DNA from: Oscillospiraceae bacterium
GTDB taxonomy: Bacteria > Bacillota > Clostridia > Oscillospirales > Oscillospiraceae
DNA: 6,400 nt
Direction: 5' to 3'
Assembly: GCA_021199595.1 (NCBI GenBank)
Contig: JAJQHT010000144.1
Coordinates: forward strand, 1 to 6,400
Shown: piece after piece, positions 1 through 5,891 of the stretch
How positions within the stretch are numbered: the stretch's first letter is position 1
Layout of the letters: the number at the start of each line of letters is the position of its first letter
Made by a program: the position numbers and the translations under genes
Notes under the pieces: model-generated
What the model was told of the DNA's origin: nothing
The model's input: only the letters and a program-made list of their open reading frames with translations
Databases searched by the model: none

Positions 1-20
1 ATTGCGGTGAGTTTCTTCAT
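1..20 (-). CDS. Start of a minus-strand gene, N-terminus only
   Basis: The minus strand has an ATG at 20..18 preceded by a strong Shine-Dalgarno GGAGG (34..30) nine bases upstream. The visible codons read MKKLTA and are then cut off by the window edge. A short Lys-Lys start followed by small or hydrophobic residues is common for exported proteins and lipoproteins, but six residues cannot show this. The gene is divergent from the response regulator at 251. It lies behind a -10-like element and a four-copy direct repeat resembling a PHO box, so a phosphate-regulated product such as a PstS-type binding protein is one possibility. That is inference only. Confidence 0.6.
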
Positions 21-29
21 AAGTGTGTT

Positions 30-34
30 CCTCC
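30..34 (-). promoter_or_regulatory. Shine-Dalgarno site of the minus-strand gene
   Basis: The minus strand reads GGAGG, part of TGGAGGAA, nine bases before the ATG at 20..18. This is the main evidence that the ATG at the left edge is a real start. Confidence 0.65.
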
Positions 35-86
35 ATTGAATTGGGCATATCGTTGTGGAGATGCCGCTGTTTATTGTTGTAAAAAT

Positions 87-92
87 ATCATA
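87..92 (-). promoter_or_regulatory. Probable -10 element for the minus-strand gene
   Basis: The minus strand reads TATGAT, five of six matches to TATAAT. No good -35 hexamer lies 16-18 bases upstream. Instead the last unit of a phased direct repeat ends five bases before it, with its TTCAT core about ten bases away. Activator-dependent PhoB-type promoters have this layout, with the operator replacing the -35. Transcription would begin near position 80 and leave a leader of about 60 bases. Confidence 0.4.
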
Positions 93-97
93 GAACT

Positions 98-142
98 CTT
101 TTATGAATATTAGATGAATAAATATATGAACATTTTGTGAAC
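98..142 (-). promoter_or_regulatory. Four-unit phased direct repeat, probable response-regulator operator (PHO-box-like)
   Basis: On the minus strand four units follow one another: GTTCACAAAAT (142..132), GTTCATATATTT (131..120), ATTCATCTAAT (119..109) and ATTCATAAAAG (108..98). The shared core is (G/A)TTCA(T/C), and the cores are spaced 11, 12 and 11 bases apart, about one DNA turn. Winged-helix regulators of the OmpR/PhoB family bind such tandem direct repeats, and the PHO boxes of actinobacterial PhoP use GTTCAC-type units in 11-base steps. The array sits immediately upstream of the minus-strand -10 and also upstream of the promoter for the regulator gene at 251. Which regulator binds is not shown by the sequence. 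Confidence 0.5.
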
Positions 143-194
143 GAACCGTTGAGAAGTGGGAGACTGCAAGCCTGTTTCTTTTTTTACTCAAATT

Positions 195-203
195 TGCTAT
201 AAT
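195..203 (+). promoter_or_regulatory. Extended -10 promoter of the two-component operon
   Basis: The sequence TGCTATAAT contains a perfect TATAAT at 198-203 with the TG of an extended -10 one base upstream. The region 17 bases upstream (175-180, TTTCTT) is a poor -35, which fits an extended -10 promoter or one needing an activator. Transcription would start near 209-211, giving a leader of about 40 bases before the ATG at 251. Confidence 0.6.
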
Positions 204-240
204 CCTCCCGGAGACTATGTTAAAAGACTCTTCCGAGGGG
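204..240 (+). repeat. Imperfect inverted repeat overlapping the ribosome binding site of the regulator gene
   Basis: Bases 204-212 (CCTCCCGGA) can pair with 232-240 (TCCGAGGGG), with one C/A mismatch and one G-T wobble, around a 19-base loop. ATTTTT (242-247) follows. The right arm contains the Shine-Dalgarno AGGGGG (236-241). If transcribed whole it could hide the ribosome site or act as a weak terminator for read-through RNA. RNA starting from the -10 at 198-203 would lack most of the left arm, so the role is uncertain. Confidence 0.3.
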
Positions 241-250
241 GATTTTTGCT

Positions 251-922
251 ATGTATAAAATTTTCATTGTGGAAGACGACCAGGCCATGGCGGAGGCTAT
301 GGGGGAGCGGCTGACGGCCTGGGGGCATGAGGTCTGCTTTGCTGCGAACTTCCAGGACGTGCTGGGAGATTTTCTGGCGTGCCGGCCCCATCTGGTGCTG
401 ATGGACATTATGCTGCCCTTTTATAACGGCTACCACTGGTGTACGGAGCTGCGGCGGGTGTCGGACGTGCCGGTGGTGTTCATCTCCTCCGCCTCGGAGA
501 ATATGAACGTGGTCATGGCCATGAACATGGGCGGGGATGACTTCATCCCCAAGCCGGTGGATTTAGAGGTAATGACGGCGAAAATACAGGCCGTTCTCCG
601 CCGGGCGTATGACATGGGAGGCCGTGCGCCCATGCTGGAGCATCGGGGGGCGTCGCTGAATCTGAACGACGCGAGCCTTACCTATAACGGCGAGCGGCTG
701 GAGCTGACGAAAAACGAGTTTCGCATTTTGCAGACGCTTATGGAAAACAAGGGGAAGGTGGTCAGCCGGGACACCCTGATGACCCGCCTCTGGCAGGCGG
801 ATTCCTATGTGGAGGAGAACACCCTGACCGTGAACGTGACCCGCCTGCGGAAGAAGCTGGAAGACGCGGGCCTTTCCGGCTTCATCACCACCCGCGTGGG
901 CAGCGGCTATATCATTCAGTGA
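251..922 (+). CDS. OmpR/PhoB-family response regulator (BceR-like)
   Basis: This 223-residue cytoplasmic DNA-binding regulator would be phosphorylated by the kinase encoded next. The receiver domain (about 1-118) has the acidic pair D9/D10 in FIVEDD, the phosphoacceptor D52 in LVLMDIMLP, the Ser switch residue in VFISS (79/80) and the conserved lysine K101 in PKP. The C-terminal winged helix (about 130-222) ends with the usual VTRLRKKLE recognition helix and RVGSGYII wing. Length is normal for the family. The ATG is chosen because AGGGGG lies nine bases upstream and the receiver domain starts directly. Its stop (920-922) overlaps the first possible starts of the kinase, so the two are probably co-translated. 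The Bce-type assignment rests mainly on the kinase. Targets are unknown; the repeat array at 98-142 is a candidate. Confidence 0.93.
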   Translation: MYKIFIVEDDQAMAEAMGERLTAWGHEVCFAANFQDVLGDFLACRPHLVLMDIMLPFYNGYHWCTELRRVSDVPVVFISSASENMNVVMAMNMGGDDFIPKPVDLEVMTAKIQAVLRRAYDMGGRAPMLEHRGASLNLNDASLTYNGERLELTKNEFRILQTLMENKGKVVSRDTLMTRLWQADSYVEENTLTVNVTRLRKKLEDAGLSGFITTRVGSGYIIQ

Positions 923-936
923 TGGAGAGGCTGCGT

Positions 937-1929
937 ATGACGAAGCTGCTGGGGCGGTATCTGGGGCAGTGCCGCTGGGCTGCCGCCGCCTGCGGCCTCT
1001 GTGTCGGGATCTTCGGCGTGGTGTGCTGGCTGTACGGCCTGCCGGGAGAGGCGGTGCTTTACGCCCTGGGGCTGTGCCTTTTGGCGGGGTGTGTTCTGCT
1101 GGGAGCGGGGTTCCGGCGGTTTTATGTCCGGCGGCAGGAACGGCTGGCCGCATGGGAGGGGCTGCCCCTGGCTGCGTCTATGCCGGAGGCGGATACGTTG
1201 GAGGGCGCGGATTTCCGGGCCATGGCCGCCGCTTTGCAAAAAGAGTACGGTGCCCTGATGACAACGCGCGCGACGGAGCGGCAGGAAAGCCAGGATTATT
1301 ATGCCGCCTGGGTTCATCAGATAAAGACCCCTATCGCCGTCATGCAGCTGCGCCTTGAGGGAGAGGGCACCCCGGAGAGCCGCGCCCTGCGCTCGGAGCT
1401 TTTCCGTATCAGTCAGTATGTGGAGATGGCGCTGTGCTATGCCCGGCTGGAGGGCGGGATGCGGGATTTGGTGATACGCACCTGCGACCTGGACGGTATC
1501 ATCCGCCAGGCGGTGCGGAAGTATGCGCCTCAGTTTGTAGCAAAGCGCCTGAGCCTGCGCTATGAGCCAGTGGGGGCACAGGCGCTGACGGACGAGAAAT
1601 GGCTGCTGTTCATCCTCGAGCAGCTATTGGATAACGCCGTGAAGTATACCCCCGCCGGAACCGTCACCATCACGGCGGAGGCGGGGCCGGTGCTGCACAT
1701 TGCCGACACGGGCATTGGCATCGCCCCGGAGGATGTGCCCCGGATATTTGAGAAGGGCTTCACCGGCTACAACGGCCGCATGGACAAGAAATCCACCGGC
1801 CTGGGGCTGTATCTCAGCCGCCAGGCGGCGGAATGCCTTGGCCACCGGCTGACCGCCGCCTCTGTCCCCGGCCAGGGCAGCGTTTTCACCCTGGATTTGC
1901 GGACGGAGGCGCTGGACACGCGGGAATAA
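937..1929 (+). CDS. Membrane sensor histidine kinase, BceS-like intramembrane-sensing type
   Basis: From the ATG at 937 the protein has 330 residues. Two adjacent membrane helices (about 13-35 and 37-58) are joined by only a few residues, so there is almost no external sensor domain. This is the hallmark of BceS/VraS-like intramembrane kinases. The dimerisation/phosphoacceptor segment YYAAWVHQIKTPIAVMQL places the active histidine at H127. The ATPase domain has the N-box N233 (EQLLDNAVKY), G1 box DTGIGIA (257-263), F-box around FEKGF and G2 box GLGLYLS (288-294), so it looks catalytically intact. I prefer ATG 937 because GGAGAGG (924-930) lies six bases upstream; GTG 919 or ATG 922, overlapping the regulator stop, would add six or five residues. 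BceS relatives usually sense peptide antibiotics through a BceAB transporter, which is absent here. Confidence 0.92.
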   Translation: MTKLLGRYLGQCRWAAAACGLCVGIFGVVCWLYGLPGEAVLYALGLCLLAGCVLLGAGFRRFYVRRQERLAAWEGLPLAASMPEADTLEGADFRAMAAALQKEYGALMTTRATERQESQDYYAAWVHQIKTPIAVMQLRLEGEGTPESRALRSELFRISQYVEMALCYARLEGGMRDLVIRTCDLDGIIRQAVRKYAPQFVAKRLSLRYEPVGAQALTDEKWLLFILEQLLDNAVKYTPAGTVTITAEAGPVLHIADTGIGIAPEDVPRIFEKGFTGYNGRMDKKSTGLGLYLSRQAAECLGHRLTAASVPGQGSVFTLDLRTEALDTRE

Positions 1930-1968
1930 GGGAGGCTTGCCGCCCTTGCAGACGGAGGGGGGGTCTGC
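1928..1968 (+). repeat. Two consecutive hairpin-forming inverted repeats after the kinase gene
   Basis: The first runs from the kinase stop codon: AAGGG (1928-1932) pairs with CCCTT (1943-1947), and inside it GGC (1934-1936) faces GCC (1939-1941). The second has GCAGAC (1948-1953) and GTCTGC (1963-1968) around a nine-base, mostly G loop. No T-run follows either one, so they are not classical intrinsic terminators. They may slow 3' decay or assist Rho-dependent ending of the two-component transcript. Confidence 0.4.
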
Positions 1969-1993
1969 GGCGTGGATTCTGCGGCGATTTCTA

Positions 1994-2022
1994 TTGCGTA
2001 AAAATGGAAAGTACGGTATAAT
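1994..2022 (+). promoter_or_regulatory. Promoter of the small membrane-protein gene
   Basis: A perfect -10 TATAAT (2017-2022) lies 17 bases after TTGCGT (1994-1999), which matches the important TTG of the -35. Transcription would begin near 2029, leaving a leader of about 48 bases before ATG 2077. CATAAG occurs twice in tandem at 2028-2039, around the likely start point. This promoter implies that the next gene is not simply part of the two-component operon. Confidence 0.6.
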
Positions 2023-2076
2023 TTCTTCATAAGCATAAGAGCTGCCCAAGCGGCGCGAAACAGGGGAGTGGGTTCA

Positions 2077-2646
2077 ATGGCTGCGACAGGAAAGCATATA
2101 CAAAGGCCGTCAAAAAAGGGACTGGGCAAAGGAACGCTGATTGTTCTGCTGCTCGCCGGCATCGCCGTGGCGGCTGTGGGCGTTACCGTCTGGGCGCTGT
2201 TTTTCCGTGACAACGATGCGCAGACAGATGTCCTTACCCCGGATTATGCGGTGCAGGAGATGGAGGAAAACGCCGAATCCATGGGGGATGAGAGCGATGA
2301 AAAGCTGGAAGCCTCCGAGGGCGGCGGCGCGGTCAGTTTGACCTATTCCACAGAGGTGACGGTAACGCTGTCAGAGGAGACGGCGTCGTTATATTTTGGA
2401 AATCCCGGCAAATCCACGCAGGACGTTGTGCTGCAAATGGTGATTCAGGACACGGTGGTCATGCAATCCGGCCTGATTACGCCGGGCAACCAGGTGTCGG
2501 TGCTGAGCCTTGCGGACGGCGCGGCGGAACTGTTGGAGCCGGGCGGCTATGACGGGAAATTTGTGGTGCTGTACTACGACCCTGACACCGGAGAGCGGGC
2601 GGTCGTCACGACGGAAATTCCCGTGACAGTCACGGTTACGCAATAG
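2077..2646 (+). CDS. Single-pass membrane protein with an external domain, function unknown
   Basis: The 189-residue protein has a basic cytoplasmic N-terminus (KHIQRPSKKGLGKG), one hydrophobic helix at about 20-43, a very acidic linker (about 46-82, rich in Glu and Asp) and a C-terminal domain (about 85-189). That domain is rich in Val/Thr strands such as STEVTVTLSE, VVLQMVIQDTVV and EIPVTVTVTQ. This pattern suggests a beta-sandwich outside the cell, anchored by an uncleaved signal-like helix with positive residues inside. I see no catalytic motif, lipobox or sorting signal. The start is ATG 2077, eight bases after AGGGGAG (2062-2068); GTG 2068 lies inside that site and is unlikely. It has its own promoter. 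A surface or envelope-associated role is inference; I do not recognise the family with confidence. Confidence 0.82.
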   Translation: MAATGKHIQRPSKKGLGKGTLIVLLLAGIAVAAVGVTVWALFFRDNDAQTDVLTPDYAVQEMEENAESMGDESDEKLEASEGGGAVSLTYSTEVTVTLSEETASLYFGNPGKSTQDVVLQMVIQDTVVMQSGLITPGNQVSVLSLADGAAELLEPGGYDGKFVVLYYDPDTGERAVVTTEIPVTVTVTQ

Positions 2647-2658
2647 CCTGTTTCATCG

Positions 2659-2705
2659 AGCAATGCCGCCGGGTCCGAACGTCCAAGGGCCTGTGCGGCG
2701 TTGCT
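2659..2705 (+). repeat. Long dyad abutting the next promoter (possible terminator or operator)
   Basis: Bases 2659-2669 pair with 2695-2705 over 11 positions with a single T-G wobble (AGCAATGCCGC against GCGGCGTTGCT). Inside, GGTCC (2672-2676) can pair with GGGCC (2687-2691), again with one wobble. The right arm ends on the first base of the -10 TATAAT at 2705. The downstream sequence is AT-rich but has no clean T-run. It could end transcription from the membrane-protein gene, be an operator for the reductase gene, or both. Confidence 0.4.
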
Positions 2706-2710
2706 ATAAT
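2702..2710 (+). promoter_or_regulatory. Extended -10 promoter of the reductase gene
   Basis: TGCTATAAT has a perfect TATAAT (2705-2710) and an extended -10 TG. The ten bases TTGCTATAAT (2701-2710) are identical to those of the two-component promoter at 194-203. The -35 position (about 2682-2687) is weak. Transcription would start near 2717, about 42 bases before ATG 2759. Confidence 0.55.
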
Positions 2711-2758
2711 GAATTATTTTAATGTAATACAGCATATTTTGCGGAAGGTGGAGATTTT

Positions 2759-3709
2759 ATGCACATTCTCATCACCGGCGCGGGGAGCATAGGCATTGCC
2801 ATGGCCGCGCTTCTGAAAAAATCCGGCCAGCAGGTCGCCGTCTATGCCCGGGGACGGACAAGAGAGGCCATTGTATCCGGCGGCCTTCATAAGACGGGCC
2901 TGTTTGGCGATCTGGACTTTGCGGCGGAGGATTTTGAACTGTCCGATGATTATGGCGATTTTCAGGAAAACAGCTTCGACTACATTCTGATATGCGCAAA
3001 GACCATGGCAAACGACGCCGTCAGCCAGGAACTGAACCAGCACCGAGGCCTTCTGAACGCAGATGGCAGACTGGTGATATTCCAGAACGGATGGGGCAAT
3101 GACGCGCCCTATCGGCGCTTCTTTTCGGCGGAGCAGGTTTGTTCGGCGCGCATCATCACCGGCTTTCAGCGGCTGGAACCCAATGTGAGCAAGGTGACGG
3201 TCTATACATCCCCCATCCTGCTGGGCAATCTGGCGCATTGCGACGTTCGTCCGCTGGAGCCGCTGGCCCGCGCTATCACGGACGGAGGCATCCCCTGCGA
3301 GACAACGGACGCGGTGGACAAGGCCCTGTGGGCAAAAATGCTCTATAACTGCACGCTGAACCCGCTGGGCGCCATCGTGGGCGTACACTACGGCGCGCTG
3401 ACCGAAAACCCCTACTCCGTCGCCATCATGAACAGCATTATCGACGAGGTCTTTGCGGTCATGACCGCTGCGGGCTACTCTACAAACTGGCCCGACGCGG
3501 ACAGCTACCGCAAGGAGTTTTATGCAAAGCTTGTGCCGGACACCTATAACCACAACTCGTCTACGCTTCAGGACATCCGCGCCAAGCGGCCCACGGAAAT
3601 CGAGACCCTGACCGGGTGCATCCTGTCCCTTGCGGCGGAGCACAACATTCCCGTGCCAGTCAATACCATGCTGTACCGCCTGGTCAGAACGATGGAGGCA
3701 AATTACTGA
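2759..3709 (+). CDS. Ketopantoate reductase-family (ApbA/PanE-like) NAD(P)H-dependent oxidoreductase
   Basis: The 316-residue cytoplasmic enzyme has the two-domain layout and length of the 2-dehydropantoate 2-reductase family, which reduces ketopantoate to pantoate with NADPH for coenzyme A synthesis. The N-terminal Rossmann fold carries GAGSIG (7-12), and R31 after strand two (VYAR) fits NADP binding. CAKT (79-82, K81) and QNG (109-111) follow as in the family. The C-terminal helical domain has WAKMLYNCTLNPLGAI with the expected catalytic K193 and N197/N201, then NSSTLQDIRAKRPTEIE (about 266-282) with the usual Ser and Glu substrate contacts. GGAG (2750-2753) lies five bases before the ATG. 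No pantothenate genes are adjacent and this family includes reductases of other 2-keto acids, so the true substrate is open. Confidence 0.88.
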   Translation: MHILITGAGSIGIAMAALLKKSGQQVAVYARGRTREAIVSGGLHKTGLFGDLDFAAEDFELSDDYGDFQENSFDYILICAKTMANDAVSQELNQHRGLLNADGRLVIFQNGWGNDAPYRRFFSAEQVCSARIITGFQRLEPNVSKVTVYTSPILLGNLAHCDVRPLEPLARAITDGGIPCETTDAVDKALWAKMLYNCTLNPLGAIVGVHYGALTENPYSVAIMNSIIDEVFAVMTAAGYSTNWPDADSYRKEFYAKLVPDTYNHNSSTLQDIRAKRPTEIETLTGCILSLAAEHNIPVPVNTMLYRLVRTMEANY

Positions 3710-3786
3710 CACTGCGCCTCCATGCCTGACAGGGCTATGATACCGCCTTTTTGCGGAGAAACAGTATTACAGAAGGAAAAACATGT

Positions 3787-5880
3787 ATGCAGCAGACAGA
3801 CCAATGCGCGCGGGCGCTAAACCGCGAGGCGCTCTTTTCAGATGAGACGGAGGATTTCCGCATCCCCGTCGAGCCGGATCCCGGCGACGAGGTAACGCTG
3901 CTCCTGCGCACAGGGCGGGACAATGCCGCCGCTGTGACCGCCGTGGTGGATGGAACTGCGCTTCCGATGGAAAAATACCGCGCGGAGGGGCGGTTCGACT
4001 ATTACCGAGTCCGCGTCACCTGCGGGGAGAATACCGTCTCCTACCACTTTGAGGTGACGGGCTGGGCGGACAGCGCCGCCTATGACCGGCTGGGCTGTGT
4101 TTCCCTGGAGGAGTATCAGCATGACCGCGTCCGCGAGTTTTCTTTCCGGCCCGGCTTTCACGTTCCGGCGTGGGTCAAGGGCGCTGTCTGCTATCAGATT
4201 TATGTGGATCGCTTTCGGAACGGCGACGAGCGAAACGATGTGCAGGACGGCGAATACTACTACACCGGCGGCCCCTCCGTCCGGGTGACAGACTGGGACA
4301 AATACCCCGACACGCTGGACGTGCGCTGCTTTTACGGCGGCGACCTGCAGGGCGTGGAGGAGAAGCTGGATATGCTTCAGGCCCTGGGCGTGGAGGTCAT
4401 TTATTTCAACCCTCTGTTTGTCTCCCCCTCCAACCATAAATACGATACCCAGGACTACGACCACATCGACCCTCATTTCGCCATTATAGAGGAGGACACG
4501 GAGGACGCCCTGCCGGAGGGAGAGACCCGGAACAGTCTGGCTCGGCGTTATATCGCGCGGGTCACGTCCGCCGTGAATCTCGACAAGAGCGACGCTTATT
4601 TTGCGGAGCTTGTTCGCCGGATACACAGCCGCGGGATGCGCGTTATCATCGACGGGGTATTCAACCACTGTGGCAGCTTCCACAAATGGATGGACAAGGA
4701 GGGCGTATACCGCAGCGCGTCGCCTGCGCAGGCCGGGGCTTATCAGAATCCTTCCAGTCCTTATCGGAGCTACTTCCGCTTTAACGACGGGACGCAGGAT
4801 TTTGGGGAATACGAGGGCTGGTGGGGATATGATACCCTGCCGAAGCTCAACTATGAAGGCTCTCCTGCGCTGGCGGACGAAATTTTGCGTATTGGCCGCA
4901 AATGGGTGTCCGCGCCGTACCACTGCGACGGCTGGCGGCTGGACGTAGCGGCGGATCTTGGCCATTCGTCCGAGGTGAACCACGCCTTTTGGAAACGCTT
5001 CCGCGCGGCGGTGAAGGACGCGAATCCTGACAGTGTTGTCCTTGCCGAGCATTACGGCGACCCTTCGCTGTGGCTCCAGGGCGACGAATGGGACACGCTG
5101 ATGAATTACGACGCCTTCATGGAGCCGGTGGGCTGGTTCCTGACCGGCATGGAAAAGCACAGCGATTATTTCCATGAGGGCCTGTATGGCGACGGTCACG
5201 CGTTTTTCCGCATGATGACGGAGAATATGGCCCGGCTCCAGCGCCCGTCTCTGGATAGCGCCATGAACGAGCTTTCAAACCACGACCATGCGCGCTTTCT
5301 GACCCGGACGAACCGCACCGCAGGCCGCACCGGGACGCTGGGGCCGGAGGCGGCCGGCTGGGGCATCGAAAAGGGCGTATTCCGCGCCGCCGTCCTCATC
5401 CAGATGACATGGCCGGGTTCCCCGACCATCTATTATGCCGATGAGGCGGGCCAGGTGGGCTGGACTGACCCGGACAGCCGCCGCACCTATCCCTGGGGGA
5501 AAGAGGACAGGGAGCTTATCGCGTTTCACCAGGCGCTGACGGCCTTTCGCGGACGCTGTCCCTGCCTGAGAACCGGCTCCGTCCGCCCGCTGTATGCCGG
5601 GTGGCACTGTATCGCCTATGGCCGCTTTGACCGGGACAGCGCCGCTGTGGTGCTGGTCAACAACAGCCAGCAGACGCAGTCTCTCCGTCTGCCGGTCTGG
5701 ACGCTGGGCCTGGACGATGACTGTTTGCTTGCGCCATACATAACCTGCGACGGCGAGGGACACAGAATGGGCGGCGACGCGGTTTGTGCGGAGGATGGAT
5801 ATTTGACGGCGGCGCTGCCCGCCAAAACAGCCCAATTATACTGGTACGCGAGGCCCGATGATACAATCAGCCGAAAGTGA
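3787..5880 (+). CDS. GH13 alpha-glucan hydrolase, neopullulanase/cyclomaltodextrinase-like
   Basis: The 697-residue enzyme has no signal peptide and is probably cytoplasmic, cleaving alpha-1,4 (perhaps also alpha-1,6) bonds of maltodextrin, glycogen or cyclodextrin. An N-terminal beta domain (about 14-120) resembles CBM34. The catalytic barrel (about 130-580) has region I DGVFNH (289-294), region II GWRLDVAAD with nucleophile D386 and R384, acid/base E421 in LAEHYG, and region IV SNHD with D500. LPKLN (351-355) matches the MPKLN region V of the neopullulanase group. A C-terminal beta domain (about 600-690) follows. An insertion of about 35 residues (232-266) precedes region I. ATG 3787 is chosen because AAGGA (3773-3777) lies nine bases upstream; TTG 3751 would add 12 unsupported residues and ATG 3783 is out of frame. 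Its stop lies 11 bases before glgB, so they are likely one operon. Confidence 0.93.
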   Translation: MQQTDQCARALNREALFSDETEDFRIPVEPDPGDEVTLLLRTGRDNAAAVTAVVDGTALPMEKYRAEGRFDYYRVRVTCGENTVSYHFEVTGWADSAAYDRLGCVSLEEYQHDRVREFSFRPGFHVPAWVKGAVCYQIYVDRFRNGDERNDVQDGEYYYTGGPSVRVTDWDKYPDTLDVRCFYGGDLQGVEEKLDMLQALGVEVIYFNPLFVSPSNHKYDTQDYDHIDPHFAIIEEDTEDALPEGETRNSLARRYIARVTSAVNLDKSDAYFAELVRRIHSRGMRVIIDGVFNHCGSFHKWMDKEGVYRSASPAQAGAYQNPSSPYRSYFRFNDGTQDFGEYEGWWGYDTLPKLNYEGSPALADEILRIGRKWVSAPYHCDGWRLDVAADLGHSSEVNHAFWKRFRAAVKDANPDSVVLAEHYGDPSLWLQGDEWDTLMNYDAFMEPVGWFLTGMEKHSDYFHEGLYGDGHAFFRMMTENMARLQRPSLDSAMNELSNHDHARFLTRTNRTAGRTGTLGPEAAGWGIEKGVFRAAVLIQMTWPGSPTIYYADEAGQVGWTDPDSRRTYPWGKEDRELIAFHQALTAFRGRCPCLRTGSVRPLYAGWHCIAYGRFDRDSAAVVLVNNSQQTQSLRLPVWTLGLDDDCLLAPYITCDGEGHRMGGDAVCAEDGYLTAALPAKTAQLYWYARPDDTISRK

Positions 5881-5882
5881 GG
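5879..5882 (+). promoter_or_regulatory. Ribosome binding site of glgB overlapping the upstream stop codon
   Basis: GAGG (5879-5882), continuing as GAGGTAAGG, shares two bases with the TGA stop (5878-5880) of the GH13 gene and lies nine bases before ATG 5892. This arrangement favours co-transcription and translational coupling of the two genes. Confidence 0.6.
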
Positions 5883-5891
5883 TAAGGCTTT

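Noticed and set aside
12..23. Twelve-base identity TTTCTTCATAAG with 2022-2033
   Set aside because: One copy is inside the start of the minus-strand coding region and the other just after a -10; the match does not extend and is likely chance.
969..1358. Plus-strand frame of 129 codons inside the kinase gene
   Set aside because: It is an out-of-frame shadow of the kinase, without motifs or a supported start.
2068..2076. GTG 2068 as the start of the small membrane protein
   Set aside because: It overlaps the AGGGGAG ribosome site that is ideally spaced for ATG 2077.
2714..3712. Open frame of 332 codons on the minus strand covering the whole reductase gene
   Set aside because: It mirrors a clear ketopantoate reductase-family gene and its translation is low-complexity basic/Val-rich without motifs; it is best explained by codon bias.
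3736..3741. TATGAT as a -10 for the GH13 gene
   Set aside because: No -35 at a workable distance and no extended -10 TG; the CTGACA copies at 3706 and 3726 are wrongly spaced. A promoter in this 77-base gap is possible but not supported.
3743..3756. CCGC/GCGG hairpin with a T-rich loop as a terminator after the reductase gene
   Set aside because: The stem is only four pairs and the T-run is in the loop rather than after the stem.
3751..3786. TTG start giving a 12-residue longer GH13 protein, and the out-of-frame ATG at 3783
   Set aside because: TTG 3751 has no ribosome site upstream and the extra residues are not family-like. ATG 3783 is in a frame that does not encode the enzyme; AAGGA is well placed for ATG 3787.
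3838..5199. Open frame of 453 codons on the minus strand opposite the GH13 gene
   Set aside because: It is antisense to a gene with all catalytic motifs intact, its translation has no recognisable domain, and long antisense frames are common opposite GC-rich genes with GC-ending third positions.
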